The notes: generated by a model not told the origin, from the letters alone. DNA of 64,000 bases from Bradyrhizobium icense (GCF_001693385.1 NZ_CP016428.1:5456001-5520000); one strand, 5' to 3'. Shown: positions 18,982-30,076, counted from the first letter of the stretch. Numbers and translations are program-made.

Positions 18982-19962
18982 TCAGTAGCCCCGATTCAGA
19001 TCGACCACATTACGGAGGGGTCTCTTTTCGATGAAACGCTGCAAATTCTCACCGAAAATCTCGAACACGCGAGCGGTGTAGTCGCTCGGGTAACCAGCGA
19101 CATGGGGTGCAACTATGACATTAGGCATGGTCCAGAGCGGGCTATCGACGGGGAGCGGTTCTCGCTCAAACACGTCGAGGAGGGCTCCGGCGATGGTGCC
19201 TGCCTGGAGCGCCTCGATGAGCTCGCTTTCGGCAACCACGGAGCCGCGGGCGATGTTTATCAAGAAGGCGCTGCGGCGCATGAGCTGCAGCTGCTCGCGA
19301 CCGATTAGCCGGGTTGTTTCCGGAAGGTGGGGAACGGCAAGGACAATGAAGTCGGATAGCTGCAAGAGCTCGGGAAGGCCATGCGGTGGGACGAGCCTGT
19401 CGACGCCCGCGATAGCCTCGCTCACGTCTCGTTTTGAGCCGATTATCGTCATTCCCGCGCTTTTGCCGCGGCGAGCGATTGCAGCACCAACTGAACCGAG
19501 CCCGACCACGCCGAGCGTCCGCTCCGCCAATGGCGGGACACATCGCGGACGCCACTCCTTTCGAGACTGCTCCCGCATAAGCCCCGGGAAATCCCACTGC
19601 ATCATGCCGATACCCGTCATTACAAAATCAGCGATGAGTTCGCCATGAATACCCCGAGCATTCGTAACGATGAGGTCACTCATGCGGTCGCGGATCGGCA
19701 GGAACGCTTCAACGCCTGCGACGGTGGTCTGCACCCAGCGCAGTCGACGCGCTTTTTCAAAGAGCCGGACAGGAAAACGCGAGGGGCTAGTCAAAATAAT
19801 GTCAGCCTCTGGCACATGACATTGTAGAAACTGCGCATCTTTGGCGCACAACACGCGGATATCGGGAAAGCGCCTACGGATCATCGATACATAATGATCG
19901 GATTCGGGATCATGGATGAGGACGGTGATGGCATCTTCTGCCGCAGGCCTGGAGTCTGTCAT
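18982..19962 (-). CDS. D-isomer-specific 2-hydroxyacid dehydrogenase
   Basis: 326-residue NAD(P)-dependent oxidoreductase converting 2-oxoacids and D-2-hydroxyacids (GhrA/GyaR-like); exact substrate unknown. The Rossmann motif is GVVGLGSVGAAIARR (about residue 150). The catalytic arginine lies in INIARGSVV, the glutamate in DVFEREPLP and the histidine in VIVAPHVAGY, so all three family residues are present. Full length and undamaged, which stands out against its neighbours. A related gene begins at 63479. A 2-hydroxyacid dehydrogenase next to a binding protein and hydrolases would fit reduction of a keto acid formed in amino-acid breakdown. Confidence 0.9.
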   Translation of the reverse strand: MTDSRPAAEDAITVLIHDPESDHYVSMIRRRFPDIRVLCAKDAQFLQCHVPEADIILTSPSRFPVRLFEKARRLRWVQTTVAGVEAFLPIRDRMSDLIVTNARGIHGELIADFVMTGIGMMQWDFPGLMREQSRKEWRPRCVPPLAERTLGVVGLGSVGAAIARRGKSAGMTIIGSKRDVSEAIAGVDRLVPPHGLPELLQLSDFIVLAVPHLPETTRLIGREQLQLMRRSAFLINIARGSVVAESELIEALQAGTIAGALLDVFEREPLPVDSPLWTMPNVIVAPHVAGYPSDYTARVFEIFGENLQRFIEKRPLRNVVDLNRGY

Positions 19963-20196
19963 AGTCAGCTTGTCCTACTGCTTTCGCGCGGGAGCGCATC
20001 TAAAGACACGAAGGTGATGATCTAATTTATTGGGAACGACGCGACTCTCGTCGATGATTGTTGTGATGAAAGATCGCCGGAGGCCGGATCGTCCCCGAAC
20101 GGAAGCGCTCCGGCGCGGGCAGTTGCTCACCCTCAACTCAATCACGAGTTCCAATCTCATGCGCCAAAAACAACGTGCTACTCGGCGTCCGCCCAC

Positions 20197-21246
20197 CTAC
20201 GTTCGCACTATTTTGTTGACCCGCTCGAGTCGGGCGCTGCGGCCTGCAATCCATCTTTTCCAATCAACTTTCTTCTTCAGGGCATTGCGCTCAGGCGAGT
20301 CGAGCAACAGATCTTTGCGGATCTCTTCCGGCAACTTGACGTCGGTAGTTACGCCATACCGAATTGCCCGAGGTAATCCGAGCATGCCTTCGTCAGAGAG
20401 CAACTGCTCAGCAAACGCGTGTACGGCTTCCGGATGCCCCATGCTCTTAACCACGTTCATGTACGTGCTGACGGAGTAGAAGCCTTTAGCAGGAACGACC
20501 GTCTCAATTGGGGTATCCTTGCTGCGCAACTCGTAGGCGCGACCGTCAAAGAAGATGCCTGCATACACTTCTTCGTTCTGGAACATCTGTATTTCGGCTA
20601 CGCTAGTCTGCGCTAGCGCGACAATGTTCTGCTTCGCGGCCTCCAGAATCTTATACGCGGGCTCCATGTCCGAGACTGAGCCCCCATTTTCCTCGGCTAA
20701 GCCAAGAAAATAGAGATTGCCGGCGTCGAAAGTCGGCGCTGGAATGACCACGCGACCCTGCAGATCGGCCCGCGCAATATCTGAGTATGAGGTGAGCGGC
20801 TGCTTGATGTATTTTGAATTGTACACTGGGACGACGGTGTAGACACTGAATGGCACACCGTAGCCGTCGTATTCGCGAAAGTTCGGAAGGATACGCCGAA
20901 CCTTGGGAACGTCTGTCGTCCCGATCTCCTGGATGATGCCGGCCCTAAGCAGTTCGACCATGAGGGCGCTATCAGCCTGAAACAAGTCGTATGGCGGATT
21001 GTCCTTGTTCGCGATCAGTTTGACGACATCTGCTGATTGATTGGCAGCGATGAATTGAACCTTGAGCCCATACTTCTCATCAAGTGGCGCGGCCACGCTC
21101 TTCATAAGGGCTTCGTCCCAGGCGCCGCCGAACCCGTTCACACGCAGCGTAATGCCAGCAAACTTGTTCGACCGAGCGTGAACGTAGGGCGTGGCTAGAA
21201 CGGCCGTGGCAGCCGTCGCGAGCTTCAAAAACGTTCGTCTTTTCAT
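20197..21246 (-). CDS. ABC transporter substrate-binding protein (spermidine/putrescine-like family 1), orphan
   Basis: 349-residue periplasmic solute-binding protein with a twin-arginine-type leader (MKRRTFLKLATAATAVLATP, cleavage near YVHA-RS). The mature part reads ITLRVNGFGGAWDEALMKSV and KDNPPYDLFQADSALMVELL, typical of family-1 binding proteins for polyamines or related compounds. The start is ATG 21246, preceded by GGGAG; the longer frame upstream lacks a signal peptide. No permease or ATPase gene adjoins it, so it is an orphan here. A paralogue in decay lies at 23702-24732. The ligand cannot be stated. Confidence 0.88.
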   Translation of the reverse strand: MKRRTFLKLATAATAVLATPYVHARSNKFAGITLRVNGFGGAWDEALMKSVAAPLDEKYGLKVQFIAANQSADVVKLIANKDNPPYDLFQADSALMVELLRAGIIQEIGTTDVPKVRRILPNFREYDGYGVPFSVYTVVPVYNSKYIKQPLTSYSDIARADLQGRVVIPAPTFDAGNLYFLGLAEENGGSVSDMEPAYKILEAAKQNIVALAQTSVAEIQMFQNEEVYAGIFFDGRAYELRSKDTPIETVVPAKGFYSVSTYMNVVKSMGHPEAVHAFAEQLLSDEGMLGLPRAIRYGVTTDVKLPEEIRKDLLLDSPERNALKKKVDWKRWIAGRSARLERVNKIVRT

Positions 21247-22262
21247 TTTCCGATCTCCCTTCCTTTTCCCGCTCGATGAAGACGACAGTCGCTTGCTCAT
21301 TCGACAAACCTTTATTTCGATAACCTGGATAATGATTGCGTTCTCGTTGTCATTTGCGCCGATCCCTTTGTACTGGCTGGATCGTGCGTCAGCGCCGCTG
21401 CCTCTCCAGTCGGTTGCAAGGGCTGAGATGAACTCACTTGAGTCGCACCACCCGCTTGGCGTTTCCAGAACAAGTGCGAGAACCGAGAGTGTGTAGCAAC
21501 CAGCACACCCTCTTGAACACACTGTGCCCTGGTACTGCTGACAGAACGGTACACTTCGGGAAAAGCCGCCAACATCCGACGACCTGGCACGGACAAACAG
21601 CCCTGAGCTCTGTCGAGCGCGGCACTCGTCGGTGCAATCAAGAACTTATCAAGATTAGTGACTTTGGCCGCCCCAATACGCCAGTATATTGGTGGCCTTG
21701 CTCCGCTGCACGTTCCTCCCGCGCGTTTTCATTTAGAGATTTTACTGAACCGACGGTCCATTTCTCCTGCGAGAGTACCGCGCCTGCAGAATTAAATTTA
21801 TCGATATGAGACATGCGCTAGCAGAAATTCTGCGCCTGAGGGGGCCCAATTTGACGCTTTCATGTCAATGCTGCTTCGATGAAGCCTCGCCGTGCATTTG
21901 AGAAATTCGAATGAACGCGGCCTGCCCGACACATCTCGCGCGCTTTCAGTCCCTCGCCATTCTCTTCGCCACCTGTCACGCCGGAGCCGCGGTGGGACTG
22001 CCGCGCTTGAGCCGCGCGATCTCGAACTATTCCAGCTCAACTGCCCGTGCAAGCGTACTGCGGGCGGTCGGCAATCTCCCTCGCCGCAGCCTACCTGCTA
22101 TTTAGCGATCGCGCCTCAGCACGCTTTGCCGACCACACAGCCTCAAGATTCTGGACCCTCCTTACCACCTCTCGGTGCCCTGGCCCGGTCCGTCGTCACA
22201 CCACAGTTTCGTCTCGGGACCGGGTACAGACGAGTTGAAACGATGCTGAGGAGAAGACATCA
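21247..22262. other. Long intergenic region with palindrome site B
   Basis: About 1 kb without a recognisable gene between the M24 stop and the binding-protein start. It contains the 13-bp palindrome at 21821-21833; otherwise only short uninformative frames. Confidence 0.4.
21821..21833. promoter_or_regulatory. Palindrome GCAGAAATTCTGC (site B)
   Basis: Identical to the 13-mer at 10487-10499, and in the gap upstream of the binding-protein gene (575 bases before its start). Both copies continue as GCGC or GCGCC on the right. Confidence 0.35.
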
Positions 22263-23444
22263 TCACTTGACGATGAGTTCTCGTGGGAACTCACAGAAGC
22301 ATTGGGCTCCGCTCTCGGTCACCCGAAGCGATTCACTGATCATCAAACCCCACTCATCGGTCCAGATTCCGGGTATGCAATGGAATGTCATATTTGGCTT
22401 GAGGACGGTCCGGTCTGATGGCCGTAGACTATAGGTGAGTTCACCCCATGTCGGCGGATATCCAATTCCAACAGGATAACCAATCCGACTCTCTTTGAGC
22501 AACCCGTGACGATTGATGACCCGCCGCCAAGCACCCTCAACTTCGCCGCACGTCATACCTGGACGGACGGATTCGACAACCGCCGTCAAACCTTCAATCA
22601 ATATATTTGCCGTGTCCTTAAGTCGTGCCGGTGGCCTGCCTAGGTGAACCGCCCTTGCCAGAGGGGCATGATAACGATGCCGGCATGCACCGAGCTCAAT
22701 ACTGGTCAATTCGCCCTGCTTGTGCGCAGCATCTACCCACGTCAAATGAGGTGTTGCCGATAGCCGACCGGCCGGCAGCAACGGCGGCTTACAAATGTAC
22801 TCTCCAGAATGGTCATCATCGCCGTATATCTCTCTATAGTAAATCTTTGCTGCAACCTGGCTTTGTCTCACGCCAGGGGCAATTTCATTTACGGCATCAT
22901 GCATTGCCTGGGTTGAGATTTTTCCGGCTTGCATCATATATTCGAGTTCACTGGGCGACTTGATGGCTCTGACCCAGTTGACAAGTCGATCAGCGTCCTT
23001 GAACTGCGAATTTGGTAATTGAGCCGTGAGCACTGCGTGTGAACGCGCCGAGTAATAGTAGTTGTCCATCTCGACCGAGATGATCTTTGCGCTCAATTTT
23101 CTCGAGCGAATGATAGAGGCAATAAACTCCATGGGATGCGATGACTCGGAACCTACAAATTCGTCTCCATAGGAAAGCACGTTCTCCGGCTTCATGTAGA
23201 CCGTCAGCAGTGCACCAAGCTCGTCGATGTTTCGTACCACCAAGATCGGCTCATCTTCAGCGAGAGAAACGATCAGCATCTGATGAGTATAGTATGAGCA
23301 GGCATCGTAGCCCGAGAGATAAAAGGTGTTCGCAGGACAGCTGACAAGCAGGAGGTCAACGCCTGACGCTTGCATTCTATGTTTCGTGTTGTTGACCCGC
23401 TGAGTCATTTCGGCACTTGAAAACGGTCTTTTCGGTTCGTTCAT
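22263..23444 (-). CDS. M24-family protein, creatinase/ectoine-hydrolase-like
   Basis: 393 residues of the pita-bread M24 fold (Xaa-Pro peptidase/creatinase). N-terminal domain residues 1-150, catalytic domain after NWVRAIKSPSELEYMMQAGK. The metal-binding aspartates of true aminopeptidases are missing: IELGACRHRYHAPLARAVHL replaces the usual D-x-G...D-x-T-R. The histidine of RLSATPHLTWVD is kept in the paralogue at 27351. This fits the metal-independent branch with creatinase and ectoine hydrolase (EutD/DoeA), which opens small C-N bonds in solutes rather than cutting peptides. Start ATG 23444 follows GGGAGG; the upstream ATG at 23495 is less likely. Specific substrate not assignable. Confidence 0.8.
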   Translation of the reverse strand: MNEPKRPFSSAEMTQRVNNTKHRMQASGVDLLLVSCPANTFYLSGYDACSYYTHQMLIVSLAEDEPILVVRNIDELGALLTVYMKPENVLSYGDEFVGSESSHPMEFIASIIRSRKLSAKIISVEMDNYYYSARSHAVLTAQLPNSQFKDADRLVNWVRAIKSPSELEYMMQAGKISTQAMHDAVNEIAPGVRQSQVAAKIYYREIYGDDDHSGEYICKPPLLPAGRLSATPHLTWVDAAHKQGELTSIELGACRHRYHAPLARAVHLGRPPARLKDTANILIEGLTAVVESVRPGMTCGEVEGAWRRVINRHGLLKESRIGYPVGIGYPPTWGELTYSLRPSDRTVLKPNMTFHCIPGIWTDEWGLMISESLRVTESGAQCFCEFPRELIVK

Positions 23445-23701
23445 GTAGGCCCTCCCTTGGGGCACTTGTTTAGAGAAGAGACGCTTGGTTTGCACTGAGC
23501 TGGCCTTTTGGAACAGACGAACGCCGATCCCGGCCTCACCTGCGGAATTGCTCCTTTGGACCGCAGCTCCTTTTCAATTTGTATTGTCGTTACGTCGCAC
23601 TTTGCTTTTGAACGAGGGAACTCCAACCGAGTTCAGCGCGGCGGGCCCGTTGCGCTCTGAGACGATGGCGGCGCACCACGGCATAAACACGTAGCCTCGA
23701 A

Positions 23702-24732
23702 TTATTTTGTGACGCGCTCGATCCGAGCGCTGCGGTCTGCCATCCAGCGTTGCCAATCGACTTTCTTTTTCAGCGCCTTGCGCTCGGGGGAGTTGAACAG
23801 GAGGTCTTTGCGAAGGTCCTCGGTCAACGTGACATCGGTCGTTACACCATACCGAAGCGCCTGGGGTACCCCGAGCATGCCTTGATCGGAAGGTAGCTGC
23901 TCAGCCAAGGCATATGCGGCTTCTGGATGCTTCATGCCTTTGACGATACTTATGTAGATGACGATGGAGCAAATGCCCTTGGTCGGGACGACGGTCACAA
24001 TGGGAAGCCCCTTGGTACGCAGTTCCTGCGCGCGACCATCCCAGAAACTGCCCGCGCCTCTTCGCTTTGAAAGATCTGCACCTCGGCGACGTTGGTCTGT
24101 GCGAGCGCGACTATATTCGGCTTCGCGGCCGTCAGTAACTGGAACGCCGGCTCCATCGTGATCGAGCCACCAATCTCCTCAGCCAGGCCGCGAAGATATA
24201 GGCTGGCGGTGTCCTGTGTCGGAGCTGGAATGACCACGCGAGCTTTCAGATCGGGCCGGGCTAGATCTGAATATGAGGTCAACGGCTGCTTGATGTATTT
24301 GGAATTGTAAACGGGAATCACGAACGCAACATTGAAAGGCATGCCGTAATCGTCGTATTCGCGGAACCCAGGAAGGATCCGCTTGATGTTGGGCACGTCC
24401 GACTCCTTGATCTCTCGATCACACCGGCCTTAAGTAGCTCGACCATGTCGGCACTATCAGCGATGTACATGTCGTACGGAGGATTGTCCTTGTTCGCGAT
24501 CAGTTGATCAGGTCCGACCCCGTCGCACCGTAATTGAATTGAATCTTTAATCCATACTTTTCTTCGAGCGGCGCGCCCACGCTCTTCATGAATGATTCAT
24601 CGTAAAATCCACCGTATCCTTTATGCGCAATGTAATACCGGCAAACTTCTTCGATTGCGCATGGACGTAAGGTGCACCCAGAGCGCCGGCCGCGGCCACT
24701 GTCCCGAACTTCAAGAATGTTCGCCGCTTCAT
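23702..24732 (-). pseudogene. Substrate-binding protein paralogue, broken
   Basis: Clear homologue of the protein at 20197-21246, sharing blocks such as PVYNSKYIKQPLTSYSDLAR, KKVDWQRWMADRSARIERVT and YGVTTDVTLTEDLRKDLL. It begins at ATG 24732 with a similar leader. The frame changes near 24645, again near 24500 and 24410, and near 24030. No full-length protein is possible. The two genes flank the M24 gene at 22263, suggesting a duplicated binding-protein/M24 unit in which one half has decayed. Confidence 0.88.
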
Positions 24733-25918
24733 TTCCGCAATCTCCTCTCTTCATTTCCCTCTGTGAAGATGCCGGCTACTCGCTTCTCTTCCCACCAACT
24801 GCCCCGCGGCGATATGGAGTAATCATCCCACGTTGCATGGAAGCGGGGCGTACGTCTTGAGAGGTATGACGATCGCCCGGGGTGCTGAGGCGCTGAAGGC
24901 GCTGCGAACAAGAATTCGGGGCACTCGAATCCATGAGCGCCGTCGAGCCTGCCGTCCAGCCCGAATAACTCGTAGCTAGAACGCTTATGAATTCCCTGCG
25001 ATGACGGGACAGCCACGACTTCCGGATCACGGCTCCTTGCAAACGTTTGTCGCCCCAGAAGATGCTTGCATCTATCGCGAAGACTAATAGTCGCGGAGTT
25101 TGGTTTTAGCCATTATAAGGCTTGCATCGAAGAAATCCGGCACAATATCCGTCGATATGAAGCTTTCATACGCGAGCGCAGCCGGTGTGACGGACGCTTC
25201 CTGCTGAGTCTCCAATTCGGCGGGGTCAAATCGCGCAAGTTCGAGGGCAGTGAGACCGCCGCCGGAAGGACAAATGTTGACGGCTGGAACGTTTTCGTTC
25301 GGCTCCTTGGCGACTGTCGAGCGCGCCGCCGAGGAGAAACCTCGGTAGCCGCTCTGATTAGCGGCGAAAGGATATTTGCTGCGATGCTTTTGTCATCTGC
25401 CACCTATTATATGGACACGCATGCCTGAAGAAGCGCTGACCTCTCCTGCACTCCGTCACGAGATCGGAAGCCGACACCGAGCGAATTACCCCGCATCAAT
25501 CCCTAATCCTTGCCGCGCGAGTATTTGGCTAAAGTACACGGTGAACTGCTTCACTCCGACCGCGCCGGCGCTCCAAAGCCACATTCACGATTTCCGACGA
25601 AATATTGTACCCGCCGGAAAGCTCACCGACGGAGATGTGACCGAGACTATCGTTGGCGCGGGCCGCTGCTCGTCAATGCAGGCGGATGTGGCTCCACATG
25701 CGCGCTTTCCCACGCATCATGCGCTGAGGGAGTTGGGGTTGTAAGACGTTACCAAATTTTACTTGAACTCGCAGCCGCAGGCACGCACTAGCTGCAGCTG
25801 GGTATACGAAAGAATTTCTACCGTGAACGAGCTGCCGCACTTATGGCTTGGCGACGCATGCGATCTTGCCAGCTATCTCGCGGATAAGCGTGAGCGCGTG
25901 CGATCCTTCTGGCTTCAA
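24733..25918. other. Degraded stretch, coding-like text but unidentified
   Basis: On the minus strand from about 25400 to 25086 an open frame without ATG reads GGGLTALELARFDPAELETQ and then ALAYESFISTDIVPDFFDAS, ending KTKLRDY at a TAG. It looks like the tail of a real protein, but I cannot name the family. The remainder shows nothing recognisable. Confidence 0.3.
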
Positions 25919-26687
25919 TCACTCCGCAATCGCGTATGAGGATCGCCGCGGATCAGCGCCACCCATTACCAGACCGTCTCTCTTTCGGATCGCGTTCACT
26001 CCGCCCATGAAGCGGGACCAGGTCAACTCGCTTTACTGTCCAGCCGGCTTTGGTCAGCACATCGTTCCACTTGGAAGGGCATCTGCTCTCCAGCATAACC
26101 AACCCGCCCGTCGTCGTGGCGCAAGCGCGGCCACTCAATAGCGGACTGGATGTCCAGCCCCTGCTCGAAATGGCGTCGTATGACCTGGAGCACGCGGCTG
26201 GCCCTGGTCTCCCGGCGTGGCGATGGCGAGTTCCACGCCCCTGTCCCAGTCACCAGAGCGGGGCAGAGCGTATGGAAGGTACGAAACCCGGCACGGAGAC
26301 CGCGCACCGGATCGTTGTCGAGGCGCTCGAGCATGGCGCGATTGTGCAGGACGAGTCCGTGACTTGGGCAGACAATCCCAGAGCCAAAGGACTCGAACAA
26401 CGATTGGACCCACGACACAGCGCACCCAGCGGCATCTACGACAACCAATGTCGACGTGTCGCCACCGCCCGCGACGCTCATGGTAGGTCCTGCTTGAAGC
26501 GCCAATTTCCTGAGACGGTCGGGAGAGAGCAGGTCTGGCGGCAGACAGATCCTTCGCTGGTCAGCGCAGTAGGTGTCGCGCATAGAAGATGCTGCGGTTT
26601 TCCGCGCCAGATAAGCAACAGGATCGATGAGCGGATCCGATCGATCAGCGGGCGGCGGCACTGGCTGCCTTCCGACAGGGCTAGCAG
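25919..26687 (-). pseudogene. Gamma-glutamyltransferase family, C-terminal half, truncated by IS256
   Basis: The nucleophile-threonine region is visible as GGGDTSTLVVVDAAGCAVSW, followed by QSLFESFGSGIVCPSHGLVL and RTFHTLCPALV. Two further frames carry the tail, ending GLVMGGADPRRSSYAIAE at a TGA (25919-25921). At least two frameshifts lie in the last 500 bases. The 5' end is cut at 26687, where the IS256-type end begins, so the proenzyme large subunit is missing. An intact enzyme would cleave or transfer gamma-glutamyl groups in the periplasm. Confidence 0.82.
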
Positions 26688-27313
26688 AGGGTGTCAGAAA
26701 GAACGTGTAAGCAGGTTTCTGTGAGTTTACCTTACCGAGGAGACGCACATGACGACCGACACGACGATTACACCTGAACTACCGGATCAACTGCTTGCTA
26801 ACTATGAGAAGGCTGAAGACCTCACAGGTGCAGACGGGCTTTTCAAGCAGCTGAAGAAGGTGCTGATTGAGCGGGCGCTTGGTGCGGAGCTGAGCGATCA
26901 TCTTGGCTACGAGAAGGGAGACCCGGCCGGCCGCGGCAGCGGCAATAGCCGCAACGGGACCAGCGCGAAGACGATCCTGACCGAGGACGGCGAGATCGAC
27001 ATAGCTGTGCCACGCGACTGGGCCGGCAGCTTTGAGCCGCTATTGATCGCCAAGGGCCAGACCCGCTTCTACGGCTTCGACGACAAAATCCTGAGCCTCT
27101 ACGCGCGCGGCATGACGGTGCGCGAGATCCAGGGGCATTTATCTGAACTTTATGGGGCCGAACTCCCGCCCGATTGATCAGCCGGGTGACCAACGCGATT
27201 CTCGACGAAGTCCGGGAATGGCAAAGCCGCCCCCTCGACCCGGTCTATCCGGTGGTGTTTTTCGACGCGCTGCGGGTCAAGATTCGCGATGAAGGAATGG
27301 TCAAGAACAAGGC
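26687..27313 (+). mobile_element. IS256-family element, 5' fragment
   Basis: The left end begins GAGGGTGTCAGAAAGAACGT, of IS256 type, followed 60 bases later by the transposase start. Sequence similarity stops at about 27313, just before the end of the M24 gene at 27351. The right end and the second half of the transposase are absent. Confidence 0.75.
26749..27313 (+). pseudogene. IS256-family mutator transposase, truncated and frameshifted
   Basis: Starts at ATG 26749 after GAGGAGACGCAC. Typical text: QLKKVLIERALGAELSDHLG, GNSRNGTSAKTILTEDGEID, then [20 protein letters not shown]. One base is lost at about 27172 after LPPD, and the gene continues one frame over as [20 protein letters not shown] and [20 protein letters not shown] (first DDE aspartate). 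It ends there, about 190 of some 400 residues. Confidence 0.88.
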
Positions 27314-27350
27314 CCCGGAATTTTCATCTGTCAGGTTGTTGGGTCGAATA

Positions 27351-28520
27351 TTACATCACGAAAATCTCTCGCGGGAGAGTCGTGAACACTTCTGCGCCAG
27401 TTTCGGTAACCCTGAACGTCTCGCTGAGAGCATAGCCGAAATCTTCATCGATCCAATTGTTGAGCAGCAGGTGGAAGGTCATGTTCGGCTGCAAGACAGT
27501 CGGATCGCCTTCCTTGATGCTGGCTGTCGGTTCAAGCCAATCGATTCCAATGGAGTAGCCACACCGCGTCTCTTTCTCGAAGCCATGCTTTTTGATCGTG
27601 GTGTTGAAAGCCGTTGCGATATCGCCGCAGGTAACTCCGGGCCTGACGGCTGCGAGGGCGGCTTCCATACCGGCAACTTCACCCTCGTGAACACGGCGCA
27701 GGCGCTCTGAGGGCTTTCCGATCATGAACGTACGACTCAGTGCTGAGACATAGCCGTAGCGCACAGCACCGAATTCGAAGTTAACTTGCGACCCCTGGTG
27801 AAGAACATCTTCACTCCACCGAGTATGGGGTGTGGCCGAAAGCGGGGAGGCGCACAGGTGAAAGTCCGAAACGTCTGTGCCGGGCTTGCCATTGACGCCA
27901 CGAACCAACGTGGCAATGATCTCTGCGGCCGCATCAGCTTCTCTCACGCCTGGACGGATAACCTCCTTCGCGCGTAGGATTCCCGCATCGGCAATGGCGG
28001 CGGCTTCTTTCATAACAACAATTTCGAGATCGGACTTGATCAGGCGAGTCCAGGTAATGCAGCCGCTAAAATCCCGTATCGTGGCTTGCGGCATTCTGAT
28101 TTTGAATTTTTCCACCGACTGCTGTGCCAGGAATTTTGTCTCCAGCCCGACACCGCCGCTGGCTAGGCCATTGTCGTGTAGGAAGTCGATCACAGCATCA
28201 AAGCCATCCATTTCGGGATTGCCGATAAGCGTCTCGGGATAGCCGATGATCCGATTTCTATCGATGAACATCTCATATATCGCCGACGGCGCATCACAAC
28301 GACGCACTACAAACGTGGGCTCTTCGTTTTTCAGAGAGACGATCAGACCTTGAGGAACATACCCGGATCTGGCGGTGTAGCCGGTCAAATAGGTGATGTT
28401 CGGCGAGACGGTGACAATCAGCACCCCGATTTCGCGCCGTTCCATTTCTGCCTTAACTACGGACAGACGTCTCAGGTATTCGCTCCGCGGAAACGCTTGG
28501 GGCCCCTTAGGCATCGCCAT
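27351..28520 (-). CDS. M24-family protein, creatinase/ectoine-hydrolase-like (second copy)
   Basis: 389 residues, paralogous to the product of 22263-23444. The N-terminal domain reads [20 protein letters not shown]. The catalytic domain has [16 protein letters not shown] and [20 protein letters not shown], where metal-ligand aspartates of aminopeptidases are again replaced. The C-terminus is [20 protein letters not shown] and [20 protein letters not shown]. This places it in the metal-independent creatinase/EutD-like branch. Start ATG 28520 follows AGAAGGAGCG. It is intact and lies 365 bases downstream of the second intact racemase gene on the same strand. The substrate is not assignable. Confidence 0.82.
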   Translation of the reverse strand: MAMPKGPQAFPRSEYLRRLSVVKAEMERREIGVLIVTVSPNITYLTGYTARSGYVPQGLIVSLKNEEPTFVVRRCDAPSAIYEMFIDRNRIIGYPETLIGNPEMDGFDAVIDFLHDNGLASGGVGLETKFLAQQSVEKFKIRMPQATIRDFSGCITWTRLIKSDLEIVVMKEAAAIADAGILRAKEVIRPGVREADAAAEIIATLVRGVNGKPGTDVSDFHLCASPLSATPHTRWSEDVLHQGSQVNFEFGAVRYGYVSALSRTFMIGKPSERLRRVHEGEVAGMEAALAAVRPGVTCGDIATAFNTTIKKHGFEKETRCGYSIGIDWLEPTASIKEGDPTVLQPNMTFHLLLNNWIDEDFGYALSETFRVTETGAEVFTTLPREIFVM

Positions 28521-28885
28521 GACTTTCGCTCCTTCTATCGGCTAGCAACGTCTTCGATTGAGAGATTGAGAAGGCAAACTGAGGCACTAACAAATTCCGT
28601 GACGCGCCTTTTTGCCACTCACGCGGCTGGTTAGCCGAAGCCACCTGGCCACAGCGGCAACGAATGTCTTCCTTCGGCGCACTCAGCCCGGATTCGACGG
28701 GCGCCACTCTCACTTCGAGGGCGCCTGGCTCAGCTCCGAGCTAGGACCGGCCTTCCCCACTTTCGCGCGCGCAAAAGCAAACTCAGGCGACGCCAGTATT
28801 GTGGACACCCATGTCAGTCTGATCGATGCATGTCCTGAGTTACGATACTGGCTGCGGCGGCGGCACACCTCACATTGGTAGACAC

Positions 28886-29605
28886 TCAGGCGACGGACGC
28901 GAACGTCATCCGACAGAGAGTCGTGATGTCATAGACAGGTAATCCCGTGATACGACGGATTGCAGGCGTCACCAACGGGAACACCGTGCATTCGAGCAGG
29001 ATCGCGCCGATGTCCGAATGCACTGCACGGAGCCGGGCGACGGAGGCGGCAACCTCTTTCTCGATATCGGCGACGGCGGTCGGCAGCGGCGTACGCCTCA
29101 TTTCGTTGTGCCACAACTGACTGCCCTCAACGCCGCCGATGACCACCCTCGCCCGCTCGGCCGGATCGTCAACCCCGAGCAGATCCTCGCCGCAATGCGT
29201 TGTGTCGAAGGTTATCACGGCGAGCTTGGCGGCGGTCGGTAGCTGGCGGAGCAAGGTGGGCACCAGAAGCAGACTCGACATCACAACAGGAACTTTCACC
29301 GACCCGGCCACCGCTGCCTGGTATCGGATGGTGAAGCCGCAGTTCGAGCCTATCGCAACGGCGCCTCGGTCGACGAGGCGCCGGGCAGCTGCAGCGTAGG
29401 CTGGCCCGAGCCGTGGATCGCCGCGAACAACGTCATCCCCATAAGCCCCAACAACGGTTTCCGAGATGGTTGAAAAGTCGAAGGTAGCTGGATTTCGCAT
29501 CGAACCGACCGGAGACATCGGCAGCGTTACGTCGGGCGGCAGAGCGCGATCGAGTAGCAGAATTCCAAAAGGGCGGGTGCTGGGCGATGTCATGTGCACA
29601 TGCAT
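28886..29605 (-). CDS. Asp/Glu racemase-family protein (copy 2, intact)
   Basis: 239 residues, closely similar to the 1985-2692 product along its full length. The two catalytic cysteines are in IGSNCGFTIRYQ and ILLECTVFPL. The ending RRITGLPVYDITTLCRMTFA is shared. ATG 29605 or ATG 29593 could be the start; neither has a strong ribosome binding site. The M24 gene at 27351 follows downstream, suggesting a racemase-M24 unit. Upstream, GCTGAAATTTTTGCGA at 29649-29664 resembles both the segment before copy 1 and the GCnGAAATTCnGC palindromes. It probably acts on a small amino-acid-like molecule. Confidence 0.87.
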   Translation of the reverse strand: MHVHMTSPSTRPFGILLLDRALPPDVTLPMSPVGSMRNPATFDFSTISETVVGAYGDDVVRGDPRLGPAYAAAARRLVDRGAVAIGSNCGFTIRYQAAVAGSVKVPVVMSSLLLVPTLLRQLPTAAKLAVITFDTTHCGEDLLGVDDPAERARVVIGGVEGSQLWHNEMRRTPLPTAVADIEKEVAASVARLRAVHSDIGAILLECTVFPLVTPAIRRITGLPVYDITTLCRMTFASVA

Positions 29606-30076
29606 AGCAAGGGGCGACAGCGATCTTCGCTGAAAAATGGCTCATCTCGCTGAAATTTTTGCGATCGAGCGGCGAACTACGAATTTTTTCTGCAATCAAG
29701 CACGAAATGTAATGGAACTCTCGCACACGTGATATCGGAGATCGAGCCCATAGCCGCTCAGATCCTTGGAGCGTATGCGTGCAGGCGATCGAAGCTGCCG
29801 TTGGAGTCGATAAACCCGGAAGACCCGACAACGAGGTCCTCGTACGGCTCCCGTTACAGCAAACGCACCGCCGAGCGTTACCAAAATAACGCTCCGGCGC
29901 TCGCGGAGTTGGCCCGGGCCGGCTTGTGCCAGAAAGTGGACGTCAAAAACAGTGATCCTTCGCGCCATCCGAGATCGCTCCGTCTCGGATACCCCGACCA
30001 GCTCCGACGGAGCGATCCGTAAACTCGGAATACCCGTTTGCGAGCTAGCTGCAATTGGGGGGTCGAACGAGGCCCG

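Noticed and set aside
18703..19308. 201-residue plus-strand frame
   Set aside because: Overlaps the end of the D-2-hydroxyacid dehydrogenase on the opposite strand and has no family features.
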